Positions 24,424-32,570 of a stretch of 64,000 bases of DNA are shown here, in pieces. Under the pieces are notes generated by a model. That model did not search any database and had not been told where the DNA came from. It worked only from the letters and a program-made list of their open reading frames with translations. This DNA is from Nonomuraea candida. GTDB lineage: Bacteria > Actinomycetota > Actinomycetes > Streptosporangiales > Streptosporangiaceae. A program made the translations under genes and the position numbers. The stretch is from positions 62,001 through 126,000 of the forward strand of contig NZ_JOAG01000006.1 of NCBI RefSeq assembly GCF_000725485.1. The letters are read 5' to 3'. The first letter of the stretch is position 1. Each line of letters opens with the position of its first letter.

Positions 24424-24506
24424 CCGCCTTTACGCTGTAGATCACACGATGGCGTCGATCTCACCAAAATACTGGAAAATACTGGGACTATTGGTACGCT
24501 CGCGCC

Positions 24507-25289
24507 ATGAGTGACCGGCTGGACGATCTCGAACGGCGGATCGACGAGCTGCGGGCCGGCGTACGCAAGGCGATGCGGGTCAGGGACGGCGCGACCGCCC
24601 GCGTCCTGCGCGCCGAGCTGCGCAGCGCCGAGCGCGCCTGGGACGCCCTGGTGAGCGGCGAGCAGCCGCGCGCCAAGGAGGAGCCCCAGGCCCCGCGCGC
24701 GGGGCAGGTCACCGTCCGCGAGCAGGTGCACCAGGGGCTGCGGCTGCTGGGCGCGGCCGCCCAGCCGAGGCTGATCGTGGCCGTCAGCGACGCGTTCTTC
24801 GGCGGCACGATCCGCAGCAGCCGGCTCACCAGCCTGCGCAGGGACGAGGAACGCTCGTTCCGCTCCTCGCCGTTCGGGCGGCCGTACTATCTGTGCGCCG
24901 CACTCACCGACCGCCTCTCCCCCGCCCGCGGCCTGCTCACGCTCAGCACCTGGCCGCTGGAGCGGCGGGTGGTCGGCCCGCTCAGCCCCCGCGTCGACTT
25001 CCTGACCTGCGCCATCGCGATCGCGGAGCAGGAGTCGCAGGACGAGCGGGCGGTGCGCTTACTGGTCAGGATGGCCAGGAACATCCCCGGCGCCACCGAC
25101 GGCAGCCTGGGCCCCCCTGACCCGGCGCGGGTCGTCGAGGCGGCCCGCGCGGAGCTGCGCGTGCACGCGGAACGCGACACGCGGGATCGCGCCGAGCTGG
25201 CACAACGCGCCGTCGCGCAGCTCGGTGACGCCGCGCGGCTGTTCGGCGCCGCTACGCTGAGCACGATCAAGAAGGAGAAGGCGGAGTGA
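24507..25289 (+). CDS. Unknown protein, first gene of the nuclease-helicase operon
   Basis: A 260-residue soluble protein. Residues 1-50 are a charged amphipathic helix (DRLDDLERRIDELRAGVRKA) likely to form a coiled coil; 65-240 are a mixed alpha/beta domain with segments RPYYLCAALT and VDFLTCAIAIAEQESQD. No catalytic motif is recognised. The stop overlaps the start of the RecB-like nuclease gene (GTGA, 25286-25289), with AAGGAGAAGG before it, so the two are made together. The ATG is 6 nt after a TACGCT box (24495-24500), which probably starts the whole operon. It could be a scaffold or regulator of the nuclease. Confidence 0.65.
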   Translation: MSDRLDDLERRIDELRAGVRKAMRVRDGATARVLRAELRSAERAWDALVSGEQPRAKEEPQAPRAGQVTVREQVHQGLRLLGAAAQPRLIVAVSDAFFGGTIRSSRLTSLRRDEERSFRSSPFGRPYYLCAALTDRLSPARGLLTLSTWPLERRVVGPLSPRVDFLTCAIAIAEQESQDERAVRLLVRMARNIPGATDGSLGPPDPARVVEAARAELRVHAERDTRDRAELAQRAVAQLGDAARLFGAATLSTIKKEKAE

Positions 25290-26416
25290 GCGGCTTGAAG
25301 CGCGAAGGCGACCACGTGCACCGGCTGGAGGCGTTGCGCGGCATCACGCCGCAGCAGCCGCACGACGCGCGCGCCATCGCGGCCCTGGCCGCGAACCCCG
25401 GCTGCACCCGCCGCGCGCTCATGGACGGCGCCGGCATCGACAAGGACGCCGCCGCCCGGCACCTCGGCTTCCCCGCGCCGTTCGGCCAGTCGCCGTTCGC
25501 GATCACGCGCGGCAACATGTTCGAGGCGCTGGTCAAGGCCGACGGCTGCGCCGAGCTGCTGCGCATGCTGCGCGAGCTGCTCGGCCTGCCGGTGGCCGAG
25601 GTGTCCTACCACGACGTGGAGAACGTCGGCGCCCACCTGCGCCACGCCCACACCAGGGCGCTGATCGACCGGGCGGCGCGCGAGGGCCAGGACGCCGGCA
25701 CCCTGTACGACCATCCGCTGCTCAGCCTCGACATCGCCGGCCACACCGCCTACCTGGAGCCCGACGTGGTGGCCTTCCAGCTCGGCGGGCGCTTCCACAT
25801 CGTGGAGATCAAGTCGTTCGCGGTGATCGACGGGCAGGCCGACCCGTCGGCGGTGGCCGCCGCCGCGCGGCAGGCCGCGGTCTACGTGCTGGCGCTGCGC
25901 AACCTGCTGGAAGAGCTGGGCCACGACCCGCTGAAGGTCTCCCACGACGTGGTGCTGGTCTGCCCGGAGAACTTCGCCAACCGGCCGGTGGCGACCCTGG
26001 TCGACGTACGCAAGCAGCTGGCCGTGCTGCGCCGCCAGCTCACCCGGATGACCACGCTCGACCGGCTGCTCGAAGAGCTGCCCGACGACCTCTCCTTCGA
26101 CCTGCGCCCCGACGAGGACGGCCGGCCCACCAGGCCGGTGGCCGAGCTGGCCGACGCGCTGCGCAGGACCACCGCCCGCTACGCGCCCGACTGCCTGTCC
26201 GCGTGCGACCTGTGCTTCTTCTGCCGCGACGAGGCCCGCCAGGAGGGCGCCTCCGACCTGCTCGGGCGGCAGGTGCGCGACGAGCTGGGCGGGGTGGCCT
26301 CGGTCGCCGAGGCGCTGGGCCTGGCCGACGGCACCCGCGACCCGGCCGAGGGCCAGGAGGAGATCGCGCGGCTGCTCCGCAACGCCGAACGCCTGCGCAG
26401 GGAGTGCCTGAATTGA
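25286..26416 (+). CDS. RecB/Cas4-like PD-(D/E)XK nuclease with a cysteine cluster
   Basis: A 376-residue protein with the core of RecB-family nucleases: LEPD (Asp160), VEIKSF (Glu174, Lys176) and the family-specific QxxxY motif QAAVY (Gln196, Tyr200). An N-terminal Cys40 and a late cluster Cys303, 307, 310 and 313 (CLSACDLCFFC) resemble the split iron-sulfur ligands of Cas4, AddB and Dna2, although the spacing is not the classical one. Expected activity is metal-dependent single-strand DNA cleavage. There is no cas1/cas2 or CRISPR array nearby. It overlaps the gene upstream and is linked to the next by a micro-ORF. Confidence 0.75.
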   Translation: MSGLKREGDHVHRLEALRGITPQQPHDARAIAALAANPGCTRRALMDGAGIDKDAAARHLGFPAPFGQSPFAITRGNMFEALVKADGCAELLRMLRELLGLPVAEVSYHDVENVGAHLRHAHTRALIDRAAREGQDAGTLYDHPLLSLDIAGHTAYLEPDVVAFQLGGRFHIVEIKSFAVIDGQADPSAVAAAARQAAVYVLALRNLLEELGHDPLKVSHDVVLVCPENFANRPVATLVDVRKQLAVLRRQLTRMTTLDRLLEELPDDLSFDLRPDEDGRPTRPVAELADALRRTTARYAPDCLSACDLCFFCRDEARQEGASDLLGRQVRDELGGVASVAEALGLADGTRDPAEGQEEIARLLRNAERLRRECLN

Positions 26417-26499
26417 TCCCGCCGCCGACCGTGGACCCGCCGCGCGGACGTCTCGTCCCGCCGCCGGCCACCCGTCCATCGCGGAGCCGACCGTCATGA
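26413..26499 (+). CDS. 28-codon Pro/Arg-rich micro-ORF bridging two operon genes
   Basis: A TTG overlaps the nuclease stop (TTGA, 26413-26416) and the ORF ends in a TGA overlapping the next ATG (ATGA, 26496-26499). It reads through 79 nt that would otherwise interrupt a fully overlapping operon. The peptide has no recognisable similarity; a role in translational coupling is more likely than a protein function. Confidence 0.35.
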   Translation: MIPPPTVDPPRGRLVPPPATRPSRSRPS

Positions 26500-27923
26500 G
26501 CCTGCTCACCTCGCTCGCCCGGCTGCGCGCCCTGGACGAGGGCATCGCGCAGCCCATCGCGACCGTCAGGCACTTCCACCTGTCCCAGCGGCCGATGGTG
26601 TTCATCCCGCTCAAGCTCTCGGGCGAGGCCGCAGCGCCGCTGGCCGCGATGCTCGGCTCCGACCGCGAACGCCCGCACCTGTTCGTGGTGACCCAGCCGC
26701 GCAACCGCGACCTGCGCTTCGCCTGGACCGCCGAGGTGGCCGGGGTGCTGCTGCCCTACATCGAGTCCTTCACCAACGACACCGAGACGGTGGAGCGCAG
26801 GAACGCCGACCCCTACGAGCGCGCCCTGGACGCCCCGCAGATCATCGTGCCCAACCAGGCCGGCGTGGCCTTCACCCGGCTGCTCGGCCGCTCGACGCGG
26901 TTCCGCAGCACCGAGGGGCCCTACCCGGTGCCGGAGTCGGTGCCGCTGCTCGGGCGGTGGCTGACGTACTTCGCGGAGCGGGCGGCGTACCCGGGCTCGT
27001 CGCTGATGCCGGCCGCGACCGAGGAACTGGGCCGCCACTGGGCCAGCGGGCAGAGCGGGCTGGAGGACGCCAACCTGGCCGCGCTGCTCGGCTGGATCAC
27101 CACCGGGCCGAGCGACGAGGCCGAGGACCCGCTGATCTGGCCGCCCGCAGGACCGGCGACCGACCCCGGCTTCGACGCCGAGGTGCTGGCCCCGGCGATC
27201 GAGAGCGAGTCGGCCGAGCGCATCACCGAGGCGCTGCGCACCCAGCTCGAACCCACCTGGCGGCTCATGTGGCAGGCGATCGACCTGCTCGCCGCCCTGC
27301 CCGAGGGCGCGAGCGTGGCGCAGCGGTGGGAGCAGGACCGCGGCTCGTTCAGCGGCATGGCGGTGCACATCTCCGAGGGCGCGCCGCCGCAGGCGCGGCG
27401 GGACGGCGCGGTGGCCGCCGCGGCCAAGCTGGCCCGCATGGAGCGCGCCCAGGCCGCCTACGACGTGCAGCGCGCCTACGACGACCCCCTGGTGATGGCC
27501 GAGTACCGGCTAACCGGCGAGGCGTTCGCGGGTGAGGTGGTCGAGACGGTGCCCGACAACACCGAGGGCGAGGGCCGCTCGCGCAAGCTGCGCCCGCTGG
27601 TGGTGATCAAGACCGACGATCCCGTCCTGCTGCCGCCCGGCACCTCGCTGGGCACCCCGCAGCGCCGCGGCCAGGGTGCGGAGCTGGTCGAGGCGGGCCA
27701 GGGCCTGGTCACCCTCAAGATCACCAAGGGCATGGGCCGGGGCAAGACGCCCGCGCCCGGAGCGGTGCCCGAGATCGGCGAGCGGGTCTGCTACACCTCG
27801 CTGACCGACGACTTCCAGGGCTCGCCCGCCCTGCCCGAGGCCGAGGCCACGCCGTGGACGCACGGCGGCCCGCCGCAGGAGTACGTGCCCGACGACGAGG
27901 ACGCGCAAGAGGAGTGGTCATGA
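26496..27923 (+). CDS. Unknown protein of the nuclease-helicase operon, possible helicase accessory (barrel/stalk-like)
   Basis: A 475-residue soluble protein not assigned to a family. The N-terminal 130 residues are beta-rich; the middle contains helices, including a long charged helix near 300-335 (AAKLARMERAQAAYDVQRAYD); the C-terminal third (345-440) is beta-rich with LVTLKITKGMGRG and GERVCYTSL, reminiscent of the barrel that precedes the helicase core in Upf1/Dna2-like SF1B enzymes. That resemblance is weak and is an inference. The tail is acidic. Its stop overlaps the helicase start (ATGA, 27920-27923), so a stoichiometric complex with the helicase is plausible. Confidence 0.55.
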   Translation: MSLLTSLARLRALDEGIAQPIATVRHFHLSQRPMVFIPLKLSGEAAAPLAAMLGSDRERPHLFVVTQPRNRDLRFAWTAEVAGVLLPYIESFTNDTETVERRNADPYERALDAPQIIVPNQAGVAFTRLLGRSTRFRSTEGPYPVPESVPLLGRWLTYFAERAAYPGSSLMPAATEELGRHWASGQSGLEDANLAALLGWITTGPSDEAEDPLIWPPAGPATDPGFDAEVLAPAIESESAERITEALRTQLEPTWRLMWQAIDLLAALPEGASVAQRWEQDRGSFSGMAVHISEGAPPQARRDGAVAAAAKLARMERAQAAYDVQRAYDDPLVMAEYRLTGEAFAGEVVETVPDNTEGEGRSRKLRPLVVIKTDDPVLLPPGTSLGTPQRRGQGAELVEAGQGLVTLKITKGMGRGKTPAPGAVPEIGERVCYTSLTDDFQGSPALPEAEATPWTHGGPPQEYVPDDEDAQEEWS

Positions 27924-29197
27924 CCGACAGCCCGGAGCAGGTCATCCAGAACGTCCTGGCCGACCTGCCCCGGCACCGCGGGGTGGTGGTCGACTCGCCG
28001 CCCGGCGCGGGCAAGTCGACCCTGGTCGTCCGCGCCGCCGCGCACATCGCGGCCACCGGCGAGCCGCTGATGATCGTGGCGCAGACCAACGAGCAGGTCG
28101 ACGACCTGGTGGCCAGGATCGTCGACAAGCATCCGCACCTGACCGTGGGCCGGCTGTCGGCGAGCGGGTACGTGCCGCCGCTGCGCATGCTGGAGCTGCC
28201 CGGCGTCCGGGTCGGCACCCGCATCCAGGACCTCGGCGACCCCGACATCGTCATCGCCACGGCCGACAAGTGGGCGTGGATCGGCGACCGGGTGTGGCCG
28301 TGGGCGATCGTGGACGAGGCGTACCAGATGCGCTCGGACAAGCTGCTGCGGATCGCGGGGCTGTTCGAGCGGGCGCTGTTCGTGGGCGATCCCGGGCAGC
28401 TCGACCCGTTCTCGATCGTGGACGGCGACCGCTGGTCCGGGCTGTCGTGGGACCCGTTGCAGAGCGCCGTGTCGGTGCTGCTGCGGCACAACCCCGACCT
28501 GCCCGTGCACCGGCTGCCGGTGTCGTGGCGGCTGCCCGCCTCGGCCGCGCCGGTGGTGTCGCAGGCGTTCTATCCCTTCACCGGGTTCCGCTCGGGCACC
28601 GGGCACGGGGACCGGTGGCTGGAGCTGTCGACCGGCGGCATGGGCACCGTGCACGACCGGGCGCTGGAGGAGGCGGCCCGGTCGGGGTGGGCGCTGCTGG
28701 AGCTGCCGAACCGGCACACGGTGCGCACCGACGGCGAGGCCGTGCAGGCGGTGGCGCTGCTGGCCGCCCGGCTGCTGCAGCGCGGCGCGACGGCCGGCTC
28801 CGAGCAGGGCGAGCGGCCGGTGACGGCGGACCGGATCGCGGTCGGGGCGGCGCACCGCGACCAGGTGGCCGCCATCAGGGCCGCGGGCCTGCCGCCGGAG
28901 ATCACCGTCGACACGGCCAACCGGCTGCAGGGCCGCGAGTACGACGTCACGATCGTGCTGCACCCGCTGTCGGGGCGCAGGGACGCCACGGCCTTCCACC
29001 TGGAGTCGGGGCGGCTGTGCGTGCTGGCCTCGCGGCACCGGCACGCGTGCGTGGTGGTGGCCAGGGCGGGCATCGCCGAGCTGCTGGACGCCCACCCGTC
29101 GGCGGAGCCGGTGCAGCTCGGCGTGCCGGTGAAGTTCCCCGACGGCTGGGAGGCCAACCAGTCGGTCCTGGAACACCTGTCCCGGCACCGCGTCTGA
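27920..29197 (+). CDS. Compact superfamily 1 DNA/RNA helicase
   Basis: A 425-residue protein consisting almost only of the helicase core. Motif I SPPGAGKST is at 26-34, motif II VDEAY at 131-135, motif III VGDPGQLDPF at 155-164, motif IV-like SWRLP at 202-206, motif V NRLQGREYDV at 334-343 and motif VI SRHRHA at 371-376. The DEAY box and motif V/VI fit the Upf1/Dna2 (SF1B-like) group more than UvrD. It lacks large accessory domains, which may be supplied by the preceding gene. Ribosome-binding site GAGGAGTG precedes the ATG. The 3' end seeds a short repeat. Confidence 0.82.
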   Translation: MTDSPEQVIQNVLADLPRHRGVVVDSPPGAGKSTLVVRAAAHIAATGEPLMIVAQTNEQVDDLVARIVDKHPHLTVGRLSASGYVPPLRMLELPGVRVGTRIQDLGDPDIVIATADKWAWIGDRVWPWAIVDEAYQMRSDKLLRIAGLFERALFVGDPGQLDPFSIVDGDRWSGLSWDPLQSAVSVLLRHNPDLPVHRLPVSWRLPASAAPVVSQAFYPFTGFRSGTGHGDRWLELSTGGMGTVHDRALEEAARSGWALLELPNRHTVRTDGEAVQAVALLAARLLQRGATAGSEQGERPVTADRIAVGAAHRDQVAAIRAAGLPPEITVDTANRLQGREYDVTIVLHPLSGRRDATAFHLESGRLCVLASRHRHACVVVARAGIAELLDAHPSAEPVQLGVPVKFPDGWEANQSVLEHLSRHRV

Positions 29198-29305
29198 GCA
29201 GCACCGCATCTGAGCAGCACCGCGTCTGAGCGGCACGGCTCCGAACGGCAGCGGTCTCGAACAGCAGCGGTCTCGAACGGGCAGCGCGTCTGAGCGGCAC
29301 GGTTC

Positions 29306-29440
29306 GAACGGCGCGGTCCCGAACGGCACGGTCCCGAACGGCGCGGTCCCGAACGGCGCGGTCCCGAACGGCACGGTCCCGAACGGCGCGGTCCCGAACG
29401 GCACGGTCCCGAACGGCACGGTCCCGAACGGCGCGGTCAG
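29306..29440. repeat. 15-bp tandem repeat, nine copies, between convergent genes
   Basis: GAACGGCGCGGTCCC and GAACGGCACGGTCCC units run from 29306 to the GNAT stop; the last copy contains that stop codon. Left of it (29194-29300) are looser copies of a 16-bp unit that begins with the helicase stop (GTCTGAGCAGCACCGC). The whole 240-bp gap between the two genes is thus repeat DNA. Confidence 0.93.
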
Positions 29441-30366
29441 AGGCGGCGGCGCCAGACGTCGATGGCCATGACCCGGTGCATGCCGGCCGACTCGTACAGC
29501 CCCAGGGCCGGGGTGGTGTTGTTGGAGTCGACGTGCAGGATCGTGCCCTTGCGCCCGCGGGCGGCGTCGGCGGCGAACGCGTGCCGCAGCAGGAACCGCC
29601 CGAGCCCCCGCCCGCGGAACTCGGGCAGCACGGCCAGGGTGGCGACGTACCCGCAGCCCTCGTCGGGCAGGAACTGGTCGCTGCTGATGAGCACGGCGGC
29701 CGGCCGGCCGTCGAGCCTGGCCAGCGCGAGCCGGCTCCAGTCGGTCGTGCTCATGGCCTGCCTGCGCTCGTACCACTGCTCGTAGGTGACCGGGACGAAG
29801 CCGAAGTGCTCGGCGAACCCCTCCTGGTGCACCCGGTACGCCTCACGCCGCACCTCCTCGCTCTCCCCGGAGTGCAGGGTGAGCCCGGGGGGCGCGGCGG
29901 GCGGCTCGACCGGGCCGTGGTGGTCGATGCGCATGCGGTGGTAGCTGGTGCCGGGCTCGAAGCCCAGCTCCCTGGCCTGGGCCCGCTTGGCCTCGTCGGC
30001 GCGGTAGACGCCGGCGTGCAGGGTGACGGCGTCGTGGCCGAGCTCGGCGCCCAGCTCGGCCGCGCGGGCGAGCACCGCCGACCACAGCCGCCCGGCCAGG
30101 TCGCGGACGCCGGGGCGGACGATCACCTCCACGTCCAGCAGGTCGCTCTCGCCGTTGCGGCACACCCAGGCCCAGCCGTCGAGCCGGCCGCCGGGACCGC
30201 GCGCCAGCCATCCGTCCCTGTCGCGGTCGAAGCCCGGCTCCACCAGCTCGTCGGCGATGTCGCCGAGGGTGGTGTCCGGGATGCCGATCACGGCCGTGTT
30301 GCAGGTCGCGACCAGCTCGTGGATGGCCTCGGCGTCGTCCACCCGGGGGCGGCTGATGGTGTGCAT
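29437..30366 (-). CDS. Tandem-GNAT acetyltransferase (mycothiol-synthase-like)
   Basis: A 309-residue protein with two GNAT folds. The C-terminal one (about 155-309) carries the acetyl-CoA loop PEFRGRGLGRFLL and the N-V-like VDSNNTTPALGLYESAG motif; the N-terminal copy lacks a good CoA loop and is probably structural. The arrangement resembles MshD of mycothiol synthesis, but many unrelated GNAT enzymes share it, so the substrate is not assigned. The stop lies inside the 15-bp array. Start at 30366; a weak promoter context lies upstream. Confidence 0.8.
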   Translation of the reverse strand: MHTISRPRVDDAEAIHELVATCNTAVIGIPDTTLGDIADELVEPGFDRDRDGWLARGPGGRLDGWAWVCRNGESDLLDVEVIVRPGVRDLAGRLWSAVLARAAELGAELGHDAVTLHAGVYRADEAKRAQARELGFEPGTSYHRMRIDHHGPVEPPAAPPGLTLHSGESEEVRREAYRVHQEGFAEHFGFVPVTYEQWYERRQAMSTTDWSRLALARLDGRPAAVLISSDQFLPDEGCGYVATLAVLPEFRGRGLGRFLLRHAFAADAARGRKGTILHVDSNNTTPALGLYESAGMHRVMAIDVWRRRL

Positions 30367-30439
30367 GCGCTGGATTGTGCCCGGTATGTCGCTCGAACGC
30401 CTCTGGTTTTCCGTCCACCCCCTTGACGACCTTTGCTTA

Positions 30440-30455
30440 CTTGCCGACCGGCAAG
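30440..30455. promoter_or_regulatory. Perfect inverted repeat resembling the TetR operator at 31904
   Basis: CTTGCCG-AC-CGGCAAG, in the context TACTTGCCGACCGGCAAGCG, closely matches the palindrome upstream of the TetR gene 1.4 kb away. It lies between the GNAT start and a transposase remnant and may control a gene lost with the rearrangement, or the GNAT gene. Confidence 0.5.
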
Positions 30456-30566
30456 CGTAGAACGGATGCCTCCGGAATGCGGCAGAGACGGGCCGTGCTC
30501 TTGATCGCCGGTCGCCGAACTCCTTGCTTCACGCTGGTTTGTAATGGTTCCGGAGGGTTTGGGTGG

Positions 30567-30713
30567 GCGTCGATCGATCGGACGGCGTACCCGAGGTTCG
30601 CGCGGGCCGTGTCGGCGCGGGAACTGGCGGAGGTGTTCACTCCGCCGGCGGTCGAGGTGGAGTGGGCGCGCGGCAAGACGCAGGATGAGATGACCAAGGT
30701 ATTCGCCGTTGTG
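30567..30713 (+). pseudogene. Remnant of a Tn3-family transposase (N-terminal fragment)
   Basis: The frame reads ASIDRTAYPRFARAVSAREL, then EVFTPPAVEVEWARGKTQD, which is the start of the DUF4158 N-terminal domain of Tn3-family transposases of actinobacteria. The similarity ends near 30710 and the remaining 900 or so residues are missing. There is no clear start codon. The surrounding 30.4-31.9 kb are visibly less GC-rich than the rest of the window, consistent with a past insertion and excision. Confidence 0.6.
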
Positions 30714-30748
30714 GCACCGCACAGGCCTTGGTGTGCTCTGGCAGTTGC

Positions 30749-31132
30749 CTACCGTGACCGAGGGGCTGGGGTGGTCGAGCCCCACTCCCACAGCGCCTGC
30801 AGGACCGGTGCGAGGGCGCGGCCGCGTTCGGTGAGGGCATAGCCCACTCTTGGCGGCCAGCCCGGCTTGCGGTGGCGGTCGAGGGCGCCGGCCTCGACCA
30901 GTTGGGCCAGCCGGTCGGTGAGGACCTTGTCGGAGAGCGCAGGCAGGGCCTGTGCGAGCTGGCTGAAGCTGCGCGGGCCGTGCAGCAGTTCGAGGATGAC
31001 CAGGGCGGTCCACCGTCCGCGCAACGCGGCGAGGGCGATCTCCACCGGGCACGACGGGTCGGGCTCGACCACCGGGCCCGGGCAGCTGTGCAGGAGCTCG
31101 GTCGCTGTGTAGCTGACCGTTTGGTGAGCCAC
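30749..31132 (-). CDS. HxlR-family winged-helix regulator
   Basis: A 127-residue MarR-like regulator of the HxlR group: an N-terminal SCPVEIALAALRGRWTALVILELL helix block starting with the conserved Cys, the recognition helix LSDKVLTDRLAQLVEAG and the wing around RVGYALTERG. The conserved Cys often senses electrophiles or redox state. The GTG at 31132 is fixed by AAGGAGG. It is divergent from the SnoaL-like gene, with 119 bp between, and probably regulates it. Its end abuts the transposase remnant, but the protein looks complete. Confidence 0.85.
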   Translation of the reverse strand: MAHQTVSYTATELLHSCPGPVVEPDPSCPVEIALAALRGRWTALVILELLHGPRSFSQLAQALPALSDKVLTDRLAQLVEAGALDRHRKPGWPPRVGYALTERGRALAPVLQALWEWGSTTPAPRSR

Positions 31133-31251
31133 GTAGGGCCTCCTTAGTGTTGCCGTCACATCCCAGCATGCAGGGCCGGGAGCCGGCCCCGGACATCGGG
31201 TGCGGCATGTCCGCGCAACCGGCCAGGCGACCATTCAAGCGGAGGAGCGAC

Positions 31252-31722
31252 GTGGTGCAATCCATTGAGAAGATAGCGATCGCGGAGTTGGTGACTCGGC
31301 TCTTTCATGCGCTGGACGCGCGTGATTGGGAAACGATCGGCGCACTGGCGACGGATCACGTTGATCTTGATTACCCGTCGAAACAGGGTGGTGCGGAACT
31401 GGTGTCCACAGACGATTTCGTATCGGGCCTGCAGAGTTTCCTTCCTGGCTTCGATGCTACGCAACACCTGCTGGGTCCGGTCGTGGTCGAACTGGGTGAG
31501 GAATCCGAGGCGACGGCGCGGTTTGACGCCCGTGTCACGCACCTGATCACCGAGGCCGCCGATGCCCCTATCTGGGTGATCGGCTGCCACTACACGCTCG
31601 GCCTCGAACGGCGAGACGGTGAGTGGAAACTGTGCTCCTCCCGTGTCCGGGTGCTGTACGAGGAGGGCAACCGCGACCTGGAAGCCGCAGCGCGTCAACG
31701 GGCGCAGCAATCGTCCCAATAG
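31252..31722 (+). CDS. SnoaL-like/NTF2-fold protein
   Basis: A 156-residue protein of the SnoaL-like polyketide cyclase/ketosteroid-isomerase fold, recognised from the helical start (IAELVTRLFHALDARDWETIGALATDHVDLDYP) and the barrel strands that follow. Function is open: such domains serve as isomerases, cyclases or binding modules. Codon use is less GC-rich than in neighbouring genes, pointing to later acquisition together with the HxlR gene. GTG 31252 or 31255 can be served by the GGAGGA ribosome-binding site. Confidence 0.75.
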   Translation: MVQSIEKIAIAELVTRLFHALDARDWETIGALATDHVDLDYPSKQGGAELVSTDDFVSGLQSFLPGFDATQHLLGPVVVELGEESEATARFDARVTHLITEAADAPIWVIGCHYTLGLERRDGEWKLCSSRVRVLYEEGNRDLEAAARQRAQQSSQ

Positions 31723-31888
31723 CTGCTTCCCCCTGGGGACGTCTCCCGGGGCAAACGCTTCCGACCTCGGCGATCACAGCGCTGGGAGGTTTGGCGGGTG
31801 GAGAATGACGTTGGCGTCATTTCCGCCGGAGGCGATCGCCCGGACTCTGGCCTCGCGGCCCGTTTCCGCCGTATTCCGGTGTCCCCCC

Positions 31889-31923
31889 TAGAATGAGGGC
31901 ACTTACTTGCCGGCCGTCAAGTA
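31889..31923 (+). promoter_or_regulatory. TetR gene promoter with operator palindrome
   Basis: A TAGAAT -10 box at 31889-31894 is followed at about +4 by the near-perfect 20-bp palindrome TACTTGCCGGCCGTCAAGTA (31904-31923; 18 of 20 positions symmetric). A repressor bound there would block elongation, so autoregulation by the TetR protein encoded 14 nt downstream is likely. Confidence 0.7.
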
Positions 31924-31936
31924 GGAAAGGTGTGAC

Positions 31937-32482
31937 GTGCGGGAAGACACCCGGAGCCGGATCCAGGAGGTCGCGCTGCGCCTCTTCGCCGAGCAGGGCT
32001 ACGAGGCGACCTCGCTCCGGGAGATCGCCGAGGAGCTGGGGGTCACCAAGGCCGCCCTCTACTACCACTTCAAGACCAAGGACGACATCGTGGCGAGCCT
32101 GGTCGACAAGCGCCTGGCCGAGCTGGACGCGCTGCTCGCCTGGGCCAGGGAGCGGCCGAGGACCCCGCAGACGCGCGGCGAGCTGCTCGACCGTTACGCC
32201 GAGACCATCCGGGCCGGCCGCCGGCTCGGGATCGCCCGCTTCATGGAGCGCAACCAGACCGCGCTGCGCGACCACCCGACGATGATCAAGATCCGGGAGC
32301 GCATGAGGGAGCTGACGGCGGAGATCAGCGGCCCTGACGCCTCCCCCACCGAACGCGTCAGCCACGCGCTGGCGCTGTTCGCGGTCCACGCCGGCAAATG
32401 GCTGGTCAAGGAGGGGGACCTCACCGAGGAGGAGCTCCACAAGGCGTGCCTGGAGGTCGGCCACCGCCTGCTGGAACCGTAG
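31937..32482 (+). CDS. TetR-family transcriptional regulator (AcrR-like)
   Basis: A 181-residue repressor. The N-terminal helix-turn-helix reads SLREIAEELGVTKAALYYHF, a textbook TetR motif; the remaining helices form the ligand-binding and dimerisation domain. GTG 31937 follows AGGAAAGG. The operator upstream has a relative at 30440. The ligand and any regulated exporter or enzyme are not evident; the next gene downstream is on the same strand but separated by its own upstream region. Confidence 0.88.
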   Translation: MREDTRSRIQEVALRLFAEQGYEATSLREIAEELGVTKAALYYHFKTKDDIVASLVDKRLAELDALLAWARERPRTPQTRGELLDRYAETIRAGRRLGIARFMERNQTALRDHPTMIKIRERMRELTAEISGPDASPTERVSHALALFAVHAGKWLVKEGDLTEEELHKACLEVGHRLLEP

Positions 32483-32570
32483 GATTTCGGCCGCTTGGCC
32501 CCGAAACGGACGATTGGGACAGTGATTCCGGGGCAGGAGGGTCGCACGCATCCATACGGGAGGAGGCGCA

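Noticed and set aside
25286..26416. Reading the Cas4-like nuclease as part of a CRISPR adaptation module
   Set aside because: No Cas1, Cas2 or repeat-spacer array in the window; the partner is an SF1 helicase. Cas4-like here describes the fold only.
29300..29311. GGTTCGAACG resembling a tRNA T-arm
   Set aside because: It is one variant unit of the 15-bp repeat and no cloverleaf can be built around it.
29306..29440. Regularly spaced repeats resembling a CRISPR array
   Set aside because: Units are only 15 bp and directly adjacent, with no unique spacers and no cas genes, so this is a minisatellite.
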